This document shows positions 9,421 to 19,375 of a stretch of DNA of 64,000 nucleotides, piece after piece. The first letter of the stretch is position 1, and every line of letters begins with the position of its first letter. A program made the position numbers and the translations under genes. The notes under the pieces were generated by a model, which ran no database searches, was not told the origin of the DNA, and was given only the letters and a program-made list of their open reading frames with translations. Where the stretch lies: positions 248,001-312,000 of the forward strand of contig JALRMH010000036.1 of NCBI GenBank assembly GCA_026119935.1, read 5' to 3'. The DNA comes from Endothia cerciana. Lineage: Eukaryota > Ascomycota > Sordariomycetes > Diaporthales > Cryphonectriaceae.

Positions 9421-10118
9421 TCACGAGTCCCTTACGACCTCGAAAACAAGAATTCCCATCGTGGGCTCCGCCCAAGCCTGTCCAAGGTTCTGCCTGATAG
9501 CATCCGACATCAACCTGAAACGTGTATCCTGCACTCTGAACACAGTCCCTGTCTTCCCGCCCACCTCGTCCCAGAACCTGCAGAAGGTCGCCTCGTTATG
9601 GCGAAAGTTGGTCTGGCCACCCTCTAGGCTGGGGAACCCCCCCCCCCCCGGCGCCACTGCCCAGCTGACTGCCGACCAGGAGTGCTCCGGGCTTGGTAAA
9701 CTCGACAAGGCGCGACGCGGCCCTGATCTGGCCGGCCCAGTCCCAGATGTGAAGGAAGGATGCCAGGTGCAATATGTCAAACCTGCCCCTGAGCGGTGCC
9801 CAGTCTGCACCGTCGTCCAGCACATCCCTCGCGTAGAACTCGAAGCCGAACTTGCTCGCGTCTCGGAACAGGTCGTAGCCGAGGGCGTTGAACTCGGGGA
9901 CGAGGTCAAGCCCCGCGAGCTGTCGGCCCGGCACGAGGGCCAAAACATGTGGCATGACCTCTTCCGGCCGAATCCCGGCGTAGCCCTCCAGAAGCTGACG
10001 GGCAGAGGCGTCAATGTCCTTCACATCTTTCGCCAGCCAGTTCGTACCGGACGCCTCGAGGTGGGCGTCATTCCATTCGCCGCCTGCGCCGCCATGCCGA
10101 AGGGTTCTTTGGCTCGGC
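9421..10118 (-). pseudogene. Disrupted SAM-dependent methyltransferase (fungal secondary-metabolism type)
   Basis: Reads from about 10118 down to 9421 on the minus strand. The N-terminal part has WLAKDVKDIDASARQLLEGY and PEEVMPHVLAL, typical of stand-alone fungal methyltransferases. The core continues with GRQLAGLDLVPEF, FDILHLASFLHIWDW and KPGALLVGSQLG. After a poly-G run the frame shifts by one, and the C-terminus continues as GGQTNFRHNEATFCRFWDEV and PTMGILVFEVVRDS. Two lesions are visible. One is the change of frame at the G13 tract (9637-9649). The other is an internal gap: PHVLAL joins directly to GRQLAGLDL, so the stretch that normally carries the PYPCIG-type motif and the glycine-rich SAM-binding loop is missing (roughly 60-75 residues, from family memory). 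No in-frame ATG heads the frame. Non-functional is the best reading. Confidence 0.72.
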
Positions 10119-10489
10119 TGTGCTTTCAGATCGCGATCCTCTCGAGCTCCGTCAAAAAGACGTCAGAGTGAGCTTTAGATGTCAGGCAGCTTTGGCATTT
10201 GCACCTGGTCTTAAACAACCCCGGCTGGTAGGTCCGTCTCTAATCTCAATCGCGTTAAGAGATACATAGTGTAAAGAAAAGGAAACGCAATGCAGGTTCG
10301 AGAAGCGAGATGCTAATTACCCCATATAAATATGTAAGTTAGGTGGTCTTATTGCTAGAACAGGTTAGATTTCTGCAGGACCATTAGCGCCTGGGAGAGT
10401 CGCGCTGGAGTCTACATGCATGATACTGTTTCTCGCTAGAAAAATGAGATCTCAAGAATATTTCCTGCTCGATACAATTGTCTGCAACC

Positions 10490-10733
10490 ACACTGTAAGT
10501 TTACCAACAGGTTTACAAAAACCGCTTTTATTTACCTTTTTTCTAGTTTTTCAAAAGAAAAAAGTATATTTTACAATTAATTCAAAAGACTAAATATATA
10601 ATTTTATACCAAAGACTTGAAAAACTATATGGGATAGTATTTAATTAAATACAATTGATTAAATATAATACTGGCTATAAGATCTAGCTAGTTTATAGAA
10701 GCAAGGTTATCTCAGCTAGGGTTAGGGTTGCCA
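10490..10733. other. Short AT-rich island ending in a telomere-like dyad
   Basis: About 240 nt are markedly AT-rich against GC-rich surroundings, with many TTAATTAA-like and TATATA words, flanked by GC-normal DNA. This is the usual look of a repeat fragment mutated by RIP, but no transposon coding or terminal repeats are recognisable. The 3' boundary contains AGGGTTAGGGTT (10718-10729). Confidence 0.55.
10718..10729 (+). promoter_or_regulatory. Interstitial telomere-like motif AGGGTTAGGGTT
   Basis: Two TTAGGG-type units in tandem at the edge of the AT-rich island. It may be a protein-binding telobox, a repair scar or chance. It lies about 800 nt upstream of the ankyrin-protein ATG. Confidence 0.4.
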
Positions 10734-11525
10734 AATCTGCAGAAGCATTAACCCCTCACGTGGCCAACTGGCCACGCCATCATCCCTTAATCCAGGGTGC
10801 GTAACAGCCTAGCACAGTAGCGCAGGTGTGCCAAGGCAGACTGCACAGTATGTACAAGATACCGTAAAGCCCCCCCCCCCCTCCCCTTTCCAGTACGTTC
10901 AGCTGGGGGACGAGCTGCCTCGCGGTGCTCCCTACGGCCTACGGCGACAGACGTGGCCAATAACGACACGGGACCCCCAACCGTGTCACAGGAAATACAG
11001 GAGGGAGCCTATTACATATCGACTCGAGGGCTGCACCGGTCTGGGCGTCTGCAAGCAAGAACCCGGATCAGGCTCACAAGATTGGCTGGAAGGCAGATAA
11101 CCTCCTCTGGTATTACTCCGGCTGTGACATTCGAATCGTCGAACCTGGACGACTGGGCCAATTGTGGGGTGATATAGGCGCCACAGAGGGAGGCTGTGCT
11201 TGTTTGCTATACCTCCGCCACGGCTGCCAGCAGCCCAGAGGTGAAGGACAACCTGCAACGCACCGTCGTTCTCGAATCTTAATGGGGAGGCGAAGGACGA
11301 GCTTCAGGAAGTGAAGACTGCTGCCTGTGGATCTCAAGATCAGCTAGGCATTTCAGGTCCGGTCATCATTGCTGTTGAAGACGGGTACAGCCTTGTGTGG
11401 TCTGGTGCGGTGAATCGACACTGCTGCGACCTTCCGATGCAGAACTGAGGGGCCTGCCGACCTCGAAGGGCAGCCTTTCCTCGCACCAACAGAGCGCTTC
11501 GTGGACGTCTGATGAGCTGGCGCCC
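10734..11525. other. Upstream region of the ankyrin-type gene
   Basis: Probably promoter and 5' UTR. It contains a C-run near 10868. The frame of the ankyrin protein stays open upstream to at least 11397 without an ATG, so a short 5' exon with an intron in this region cannot be excluded. Confidence 0.45.
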
Positions 11526-14500
11526 ATGGCACTCTCCCCGGGTAGCCCCGACGAGCGCCTATGGCGCCTACGACGCATGGCGGAGGAATGCGGTGTCGAA
11601 GAACCACCGCAGCCCACCCCGCTCTCTAGGCCATCCACGACACCCACGCCACTTACAGCTAACTTCAAGAACGCCGATGATGAGTTTCACGCAGACGAGC
11701 TGCTCAAGCGCAGGCGGCTCGCCAATGGCCAGAGACAGAACGACACCGGCGGGGGAGGCGGCCTCCTCAAGAAGCGGTCCTTCTCCATCTCACGCAAGGA
11801 CAGCTTCACCAGCAAGGAGATCTTCGACGGGCTCGATGCCCACGTCACGAACCAGGGATCGCCCGGGGTGGCGGAGGCTCTGATTCACAAGCTGCGCCTG
11901 GCGGGAGGCGATATCAACAATCCCAACGCCAAGCCAAGGACTTCGTTCAATCTCAAACGCAGGAGCATGGCCGATCTCGTCCAGACCCAGAGCCGGATAC
12001 TTCAGAAGGCTGTTGAAAGCGGCCAAGAGGATATGGTCGCGGTCCTCGTTCCGTACGCAGACACCGTGAGCATCGACTCAGCACTGCCCCTAGCCTTGAC
12101 CAAGGGCAGCCTCAGGATGACCGAGATCCTGCTATCGTACGGGGCCAACCTGTCGTCAACAGCCGAGGGGCGGTTCCAGTTTCAGCAGCTGTGCATTAAT
12201 GGTGAACAGGCTGAGCTGGTGGGCTTGCTCCTTCGGTCAGACGGAAGACCACCCCCGGAATGGATCTCAGGGGCCATGGTTTGTGCTGCGAAGAAGGGGC
12301 ATGCCGACACAGTTGTGCGGTTGAGTAGATCTGTTGCGGACGGGAGCTATAATGAAGCCGAGGCCCTGAAGGTGGCAATCACCATGTGCCGGGTCGACAT
12401 CGCACTGGCCATCCTCACCGGCAGCAAACCACCAGCCAAGCGATGTATCAACGACGCTTTTGCGCTGGTCTTTGAGCATGCTAATATTATACCGACAGAA
12501 AAGACGAGACTCGCGGATATCTTGCTCCTCGCTGGTGCAGAAGGGGATGTCATGTCGGAAGCACTTGTGAAGGCTTGTGAGACGGAATTCTACGAGATGA
12601 TCGACCTCCTCATCAGGGCCGGCGCGTCCATCGAGTACGAGCGTGCTCTGGTCGTGAGGAATGCTGTTCAGAATGGCAACACGAGCTTGGTCGTATTGCT
12701 GTTGGGCAACGAGGCCGCCCTGAACCCAAGTCTCGCTGCAGAGCTGATCCCTGATATACCGAAGCGCACAAGCCCAGGTGACAGGCGGGAACTGCTCAGC
12801 CTCCTGCTACGGAAAGGGGCAAAGGGGCCGCAACTGAGTGACGCCTTGATCGATGCCGTCGAGGCCCAGGATCTCGAGTGTGTCAAGCTTCTTCTCACGC
12901 CGCACTTCCCCGGAAGTGGCAAGCTGCAGCCTAGCGGAAGTCACGACCTGAGGCGGGGCCCACGAAGCATGGTCTTCGAGCACCATGCCACGGCCGATGT
13001 GAATCACAAGGGGGGGTTGGCACTGTCAATAGCCGTCAGTACGGGCAACCTTGGCATGGCCGAATTCATCCTCGCAGCAAAGCCGAGTCTCGAAACGCTT
13101 GCCCAGATTTTCCCAAGCATCAGCCACCTCGACCCGCCACAGAGGTATCGTTTGACGAACTCTTTCCTCGATGCCGGGGTCTCGGGCCCATGTGTTCACA
13201 ACGCCTTGCAACACGCCATTGATGAACGCCCACCGAGGAGAGATGAGTGCTTGATCGGGCTTCTGCTCAGTCACGACGAGGACGTCAACGCCAACGATGG
13301 GGCTCCGGTACTATCAGCCATCGAACATCTTGACGCCAATCTTCTTCAGGTGCTTTTGAGAAAGACACCTCTGAATCCTCGAAATGCCACAATCGCGCTC
13401 AAGAAGGCCATGGCCGCCAACGATCCTAGGCGGACACCGATGGTGAAACTGCTCCTGCAGGCGCGTATGGGTATAGCCTCACAGGTAGTTGATGAGTCCA
13501 TGAGCAGAGTCCTGCAGGAGCAGCCAACAGACTTGAAGCTGCTGTCGGGGCTCCTAGACCTGGGAAAGGCCGATGTCAACGTCAACATAGGCGACCCCCT
13601 TGTGCTTGGTACGTGCGAGGCCGGATACCCAACCGCGGTGAACCAAATGCTGACGATACCACATGTAGCCGTTCGAAATCGAGACCCCCGAGTCCTCGAT
13701 CTCGTGCTCCGGGCTGGAAAGCCGAACGCTGAGACGATGGACATGGCAGTACAGGCTATGGACGATGTACCGTCGACAAATGAGAAAGCCGTCAAACTTG
13801 AGTCGATACTCAGGTGCACAAAACACAAGGAAACCTTGAATAGACTCCTCCTCACCGAAGTCAACGCGATCCTGCGGTGTCCGCCTGGAAGGCGGACGCT
13901 GGTGGTGCTGAAAACCCTGTTGGATGCAGGTATAGACGTGAATGCGAACCAGGCTGCCGCTCTGTGCTGTGCCGTGGGTCAAGCGGACTCGGTCATAACC
14001 GATGTGCTCTTCGCCGCCAAGCCCAACACTGCATCATTAGGAGCTGCTATGCGGTTTGCAATGAATATTCAGGACCAGACCGACCGGCTGACGTTCACGG
14101 CGAGGCTACTGGATGCTGGTGCTCCTGCTGCTGAGGCGAATCGAGCACTGACTCACGCAGTTGAAGCATATCCTGCGGACTTCGCGCTGATCAATCGACT
14201 TGTCGCAAAAGCTGACATCAGTGATGGCGAGGCTTTGCTGGCAGCGGTGAGGAGAGGCAATACTGACCTTGTGGAGCTCTTGACGAGATCGAGGCGACAC
14301 TCAGCCACCAGACTCAATGAGACGTTCGCTGAGGCCATCAAGATTGGCGAGCATGGTAATCGGAGGTCCATCTGCGAGTTGCTTCTTAACACAGGCGCAT
14401 CGGGTCCAGTCGTCTCTGACGCTCTGCTGGTTGGCGCTGGCACGGGTGATCTGGCGCTTGTAGCGCTGCTGCTGAATCACGGTGCTAGTGTAGATCACCG

Positions 14501-17183
14501 GGAAGGCCAGGCCGTGATCGAATCCTGTCGAACTGGATCACCCGACGTTCTCAATATGCTCCTATCTACCAGATCAGTCGTTGCTAAGGGGACGCTGGAG
14601 CGAGGTTTTCAAGCCGCGACGGAGGTCAGTGACCTGAAGCATAGGGTCAACGTGTATCGGCTGCTGCTTGACAAGGGGGTCACTGGCGAGGTCGTCGACG
14701 CGCAGCTCGTGTCCGCTGCGAGATATGGGGATGATGCACTCGACCTCGTCCGGCTGCTTCTGCACTTCGGCGCCTCCACGGACTACAACAGTGGAGAAGC
14801 GGTCTACAACGCTACATGCTGTGCATTCTTGGACATCCTCAAGCTGATGCTCGCCGTTTCATCAGCGGGCGGCAAGCAAAAAAAGCCATCGCCGAGAACA
14901 CTCATCCACTCGTTGAAGGCTAGCTCGAAGCTGAGCCCCGCGCCGAGGTATCAAGTTGTCCAGTGGCTGTTTGAAGCTGGCCTGCCGGTCTCTGATGACG
15001 TCCACGTGGCTTTGAACAAAGTCGTCAACGAGGAAGAGTCGAGCATCGATCTCATCAAGCTCTTCCTGGATAAGGGTGCCTCACCGACAGCGCTCGGCTG
15101 CAAGAGTCTGGTCGATGCCGCCCAGAGGCAGAACCTCGATTCTCTGGATCTGTTCCTGAAACGCGAGATCTCTGCAGAAGATATTTCTTGGACTATGCGA
15201 GAGACCTTCATCCCGGCGGCGGTGGACGCCTGGCTCTCGAAACCTGGCCTTGAAGTCGCACAGCGTCTCGTGGAGAAAGGCGCTCAAGGGGAGGCGCTGT
15301 GCCGTGCACTCAGCACGTCACTCGACTACCTGGGCACTGACAAGGACGGTATCGCACGGCAATTCGTCGGCCTCTTGATTCAATACAATGCAGACGTCAA
15401 CCAAGGTCAGGGCGAGGCGCTCGTAAAGGCCACGAAGACCGGCAACACCCAACTTGTTCAACAGATGCTGCAGCAGGGGCCGAACACAGAGACTTTGTCT
15501 ATGGCTTTCCCATACGTGTTCGACCACGACCTCTCAGAGAACGAGGCCCTCGGTTTCGTCACGCTGTTCACAGATCATCGAGACGGAGAGGTACGGCTGG
15601 ATCCGATGTTCTCGCATCCAGAATCTGAGCCAGTCATTTTCAAGGCACTCTCCCGTTACCCTCGCTCAACAAAAATTGCGCAGGCACTCCTTGATGCTGG
15701 CTACTTCCATGATCAAATGGGCAGTGTACGGATACTCGACGGGATTCAGGAGGAAGAGCAGGTTAACCTGTTGACATGGTGTCTCTTGCAGTCCCAGAAG
15801 AGAGTGAGCAGTGGCATCATCGCGATGCTAATCGAGAGGGGCGCTAGGGTCAACTTCGAAACACCACTCTCCAAGACGACTCCACTTATGTTGGCGATCA
15901 GGGAGAAGCGTCAGGACATGGTTAAACAGCTCGTACTGGCTGGCGCCGAAGTGGACGTTACTGACGTGACAGGAAACACACCACTGACGCTGACTACACA
16001 AATTGGTGGGGATGTGGGCACCATGATGATGTCCAACATCCTCGCAGCCGACCCCTCACAGAACGACGGGTCACTGCACAACGCTGCAAGAGACCTGAAC
16101 ATGCAGGCGATGCAAGTGCTGGTGGACTTCGGGCACGACGTCGATTTTCCTAGTCCTCTTCACCGCGGCAGAACGGCGCTGGGTGAGCTATGTCTCCACG
16201 CCGCCGACGCGGGTGCCCTGACCGCGGCGCAAGAGAAGACCATGGAGAAGGCAATGGCGTATCTGATGAAGCAGGGCACAGACGTCGGCCTGCTCTCAGG
16301 CGGCAAGTCGGTCTTGCTTCTTGCCATGGAATCGGCTGACCCGGTTCCGACGACGAAGGCGCTCCTGAAAGTCGGCATGTGGAAGCACATCAATCAACAG
16401 TGGAATCTCTACACGGATGGCGCGCATACATACTCGCCGACACAATACGCCAAGCGTATCCTGCCACAAAGCGACACAAGCGAACAGCTGCACACGCTCC
16501 TCAAGGCCAACAGGGCCCATGACATATATTTTGCCGACGAAGGACCGCAGCCCGAGGGCGCCATCGGCCTGCCCGGTGACATTGTCCGCGCGGAACGCGA
16601 GCGGAAGGCGCGTCTGGAGCGGATACAGCTGGAGGCAGAGGACCACACGCGCGCCCTGGCACGCACCAAGGAGGTCGCCGACATCCACAGCCAGATATTC
16701 GCGCAGCGCGCGCAGCTCGAGGACGAGCGGTCCCGGCAGAAGCAGCTCACCGAGCTCGAGGGGGTCCGGGAGAAAGCGCGCCTCGAAGAACAGCTGTTCA
16801 GCGAGGCCGTGCGACGCCAGCGAGCCGAGCGCGCCGCGGCCCTGGACCACCAGTCATCGCTCACACAGGCCGAGGTGGAGCGCAGGCGGCTGCTCGCCGA
16901 GACGGAGCTCGACGCGGAGGAGAAGAAACAGCAGCTGCTCCTGGCGTACGAGGGCCAGCTGGGCCAAGAGCGCATCGGGCAGGCGCGGCAGATGATCGCA
17001 GCCCGCCAGGCGGAGAGGGAGGACATCAACGCGTTCGAGGAGGAGCAGGATCACAGGATCCGGGGCAGGATGACGCAGGAACGCAAGCTCATCGACAGCA
17101 GGAAACAGGCGGCCGAATACCTGGCGCAGCTTGGGATGCCGCAGCGGCAGCAGATTGGATACGTCTCGGGGGAGCTGGACTGA
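11526..17183 (+). CDS. Very large ankyrin-type repeat protein with C-terminal coiled coil
   Basis: One uninterrupted exon of 1,885 residues from the first in-frame ATG (MALSPGSPDERLWRLRRM). The first 150 residues are polar and probably disordered, with basic patches such as KRRRLANGQR. Most of the chain is a long solenoid of degenerate helical repeats with the ankyrin tail signature, LLL..GA, and the linker A...AV...D or A...G..D (for example LLLNTGASGPVVSDALLVG and LVALLLNHGASVDHREGQAV). Canonical ankyrin units appear only near residues 1430-1510 (TPLMLAIREKRQDMVKQLVL, then GNTPLTLT). Residues about 1680-1880 are a charged Arg/Glu/Gln-rich coiled coil ending in MPQRQQIGYVSGELD. No catalytic or transmembrane domain is seen. 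The role is probably scaffold or protein-protein interaction; the biological function is unknown. The 5' end could extend upstream if a small first exon exists. Confidence 0.85.
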   Translation: MALSPGSPDERLWRLRRMAEECGVEEPPQPTPLSRPSTTPTPLTANFKNADDEFHADELLKRRRLANGQRQNDTGGGGGLLKKRSFSISRKDSFTSKEIFDGLDAHVTNQGSPGVAEALIHKLRLAGGDINNPNAKPRTSFNLKRRSMADLVQTQSRILQKAVESGQEDMVAVLVPYADTVSIDSALPLALTKGSLRMTEILLSYGANLSSTAEGRFQFQQLCINGEQAELVGLLLRSDGRPPPEWISGAMVCAAKKGHADTVVRLSRSVADGSYNEAEALKVAITMCRVDIALAILTGSKPPAKRCINDAFALVFEHANIIPTEKTRLADILLLAGAEGDVMSEALVKACETEFYEMIDLLIRAGASIEYERALVVRNAVQNGNTSLVVLLLGNEAALNPSLAAELIPDIPKRTSPGDRRELLSLLLRKGAKGPQLSDALIDAVEAQDLECVKLLLTPHFPGSGKLQPSGSHDLRRGPRSMVFEHHATADVNHKGGLALSIAVSTGNLGMAEFILAAKPSLETLAQIFPSISHLDPPQRYRLTNSFLDAGVSGPCVHNALQHAIDERPPRRDECLIGLLLSHDEDVNANDGAPVLSAIEHLDANLLQVLLRKTPLNPRNATIALKKAMAANDPRRTPMVKLLLQARMGIASQVVDESMSRVLQEQPTDLKLLSGLLDLGKADVNVNIGDPLVLGTCEAGYPTAVNQMLTIPHVAVRNRDPRVLDLVLRAGKPNAETMDMAVQAMDDVPSTNEKAVKLESILRCTKHKETLNRLLLTEVNAILRCPPGRRTLVVLKTLLDAGIDVNANQAAALCCAVGQADSVITDVLFAAKPNTASLGAAMRFAMNIQDQTDRLTFTARLLDAGAPAAEANRALTHAVEAYPADFALINRLVAKADISDGEALLAAVRRGNTDLVELLTRSRRHSATRLNETFAEAIKIGEHGNRRSICELLLNTGASGPVVSDALLVGAGTGDLALVALLLNHGASVDHREGQAVIESCRTGSPDVLNMLLSTRSVVAKGTLERGFQAATEVSDLKHRVNVYRLLLDKGVTGEVVDAQLVSAARYGDDALDLVRLLLHFGASTDYNSGEAVYNATCCAFLDILKLMLAVSSAGGKQKKPSPRTLIHSLKASSKLSPAPRYQVVQWLFEAGLPVSDDVHVALNKVVNEEESSIDLIKLFLDKGASPTALGCKSLVDAAQRQNLDSLDLFLKREISAEDISWTMRETFIPAAVDAWLSKPGLEVAQRLVEKGAQGEALCRALSTSLDYLGTDKDGIARQFVGLLIQYNADVNQGQGEALVKATKTGNTQLVQQMLQQGPNTETLSMAFPYVFDHDLSENEALGFVTLFTDHRDGEVRLDPMFSHPESEPVIFKALSRYPRSTKIAQALLDAGYFHDQMGSVRILDGIQEEEQVNLLTWCLLQSQKRVSSGIIAMLIERGARVNFETPLSKTTPLMLAIREKRQDMVKQLVLAGAEVDVTDVTGNTPLTLTTQIGGDVGTMMMSNILAADPSQNDGSLHNAARDLNMQAMQVLVDFGHDVDFPSPLHRGRTALGELCLHAADAGALTAAQEKTMEKAMAYLMKQGTDVGLLSGGKSVLLLAMESADPVPTTKALLKVGMWKHINQQWNLYTDGAHTYSPTQYAKRILPQSDTSEQLHTLLKANRAHDIYFADEGPQPEGAIGLPGDIVRAERERKARLERIQLEAEDHTRALARTKEVADIHSQIFAQRAQLEDERSRQKQLTELEGVREKARLEEQLFSEAVRRQRAERAAALDHQSSLTQAEVERRRLLAETELDAEEKKQQLLLAYEGQLGQERIGQARQMIAARQAEREDINAFEEEQDHRIRGRMTQERKLIDSRKQAAEYLAQLGMPQRQQIGYVSGELD

Positions 17184-18008
17184 TGGCCCCTGGAGGGAAA
17201 AACCCCTATGGACACGGGCCCGGGACGGCATGTCGACGAATTTCCTTGGCGTAGGATCTATAAGGAGTTGCGGGTAGAGGAGGGGCGGGTATGGTCATCT
17301 AGGAGCGGGTTGGTCTTGTTATACATACCATCTCTCAACATGAATCAGAGGGCCTGGACGGTCTTGTTCCGTCCTGATTGTGGGATGATCTGCCTTGCAT
17401 GTCTCAGTCCGTGTCCGCCGGCGGAACCGGCGGGGTTTGATAAAAGCCTGTGGACGAGATGATTGATCCGGTTTATGAAGCTGCATTGCTGTCGAGTGCA
17501 GTGGTGTACAGGGCAGGCGGGATGTCCCAGGCATGTGGCACAGCGGCAGATGATGCTATTCTAGGTGAGACAGCCCCCGCGGGGCCGTTGAGGATGTCCC
17601 GCCGGCCACAGTATGGCAGGATAGACCATGGACCCATGTTTCTGTAGCAGGATCAGTGTCTCAATCCCTGATTTTGCCTGGTGGGGCGGGCGAGGGGCGG
17701 ACGAGGGGCACGCCGCGGTTGGTCTGAGGCGCCGCACGCCAGAGCAAGCTGCGGCAGCAAGCGTGCAAGGGAGGCCGCAGCTCGTAATTTGGTACGGCCA
17801 GAACTGCGCGTCGATCGCTGCTCATTTCCCTCCGCCAAAACCTCTTTTGTGTTGCCTCACCGCAATACCGCTCAGCAGACCTGCCCTCCTCCCCCCTCCC
17901 TCCTGACACCTTCGTCCCCTCCTGCTGCAGCCGTCGTCCAAGAGACCCTCGCTGTCCGCGCCGTCAACCACGACCTCTTGAAGCTTTCGAAAGAGCCCAT
18001 ATTACGTC
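17184..18008. other. Spacer between the ankyrin-type gene and the epimerase gene
   Basis: 825 nt containing the 3' end of the ankyrin-type gene and the promoter and 5' UTR of the epimerase. The last 130 nt before the ATG are C/T-rich, as is common for fungal 5' leaders. No additional gene is seen. Confidence 0.6.
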
Positions 18009-19375
18009 ATGGCGCCCGTTGGAACTGTCCTCGTTACCGGGTGAGAACCTAACCCCACCCGCCTCTGCTCTGCCTCGTCCTCCCGACCTCGAACACCTCG
18101 AACGAGGCTGCTGCACAGGACAGATCGGCGACGGCGCCCTCTTTCCAGGGACCCCCGAGGGCTAACGCGGACATGCAGTGGCACCGGCTATATCGGCTCC
18201 TTCACCTCCCTGGCGCTCCTCGAGAATGGCTACGAGGTGGTGATTGTCGATAACCTCTACAACTCCTCCGAGGTGGCCCTGGACCGTATCGAGCTCATCT
18301 GCGGCAAGCGGCCCAAGTTCTACAAGGCGGACGTCACGGACAAGCCCGCCCTCGACAAGATCTTCCAGGAGAACCCGGCCATCGACAGTGTCATCCACTT
18401 CGCGGCGCTCAAGGCAAGTGGCGCATCCTGTAGCAGTGACCCCAGGTGGTGATGGTGGTGGTGGTGGTGGTAGTGGTGAGGTGATGATGGCGAAGGAAAT
18501 GCACCGGGCTGACCGACCTGGCGCAGGCTGTCGGCGAGTCTGCCGAGATCCCACTCGAGTACTACCGCGTCAATGTCGGCGGCAGCATCTCCCTGCTGCG
18601 CTCCATGACCGAGAACAACGTCACCAACATCGTCTTCTCGTCCTCGGCCACCGTCTACGGCGATGCCACCCGCTTCCCCAACATGATCCCCATCCCGGAG
18701 CACTGCCCGATCGGCCCCACCAACACCTACGGCCGGACCAAGTCCATGATCGAGAACGTCATTGAGGACCACGTCACCGCCCAGCGCACCGTCCTGAAGA
18801 AGGCGGGCAAGCCCTTTGAGCAGTGGAACGGCGCGAACCTGCGCTACTTCAACCCCTGCGGCGCCCACCCGACCGGCATCATGGGCGAGGACCCCCAGGG
18901 CGTGCCCTACAACCTGCTCCCCCTGCTCGGCCAGGTCGCCACCGGCCAGCGCGAGAAGCTGCTCGTCTTCGGCGAGGACTACCCCTCGCGCGACGGCACC
19001 GCCATCCGCGACTACATCCACGTGTGCGACCTGGCCAAGGGCCACCTGGTGGCGCTGAACTACCTGCGCGAGCACAAGCCCGGCGTCAAGGCGTGGAACC
19101 TGGGCTCGGGCCGCGGCAGCACCGTGTTCGAGATGATCAAGGCCTTCAGCTCCGTCGTGGGCCGCGACCTGCCCTACCAGGTCGTCGAGCGCCGGCAGGG
19201 CGACGTCCTCGACCTCACCGCCAACCCGAGCCTGGCCAACAAGGAGCTGAACTGGAAGACGGAGCTCAAGATGGAGGACGCCTGCGCCGACCTGTGGCGG
19301 TGGGTCAGCAATAACCCCAAGGGCTACCGCCAGGATCCCCCGGCTGAGATGCTGGAGGCGCTCAAGAAGAAATAA
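18009..19375 (+). CDS. UDP-glucose 4-epimerase (GAL10-type, short-chain dehydrogenase fold)
   Basis: Interconverts UDP-glucose and UDP-galactose in the Leloir pathway, using bound NAD in the cytosol. Three exons: 18009-18040, 18179-18413 and 18527-19375, giving 371 residues, the size of a stand-alone epimerase without the mutarotase half of yeast Gal10. The NAD-binding loop TGGTGYIGS (residues 10-18) is split by intron 1. The catalytic YGRTK motif (Tyr157, Lys161) and the Ser block FSSSATVYGD are present, as are NLRYFNPCGAHPTG and RDYIHVCDLAKGH. Intron 2 (18414-18526) begins with GCAAGT rather than GT. Phase and protein continuity (FAALK joined to AVGESAEIPLEYY) require this GC-AG intron. It also contains a GTGGTG repeat and a CTGAC branch site. 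Confidence 0.95.
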
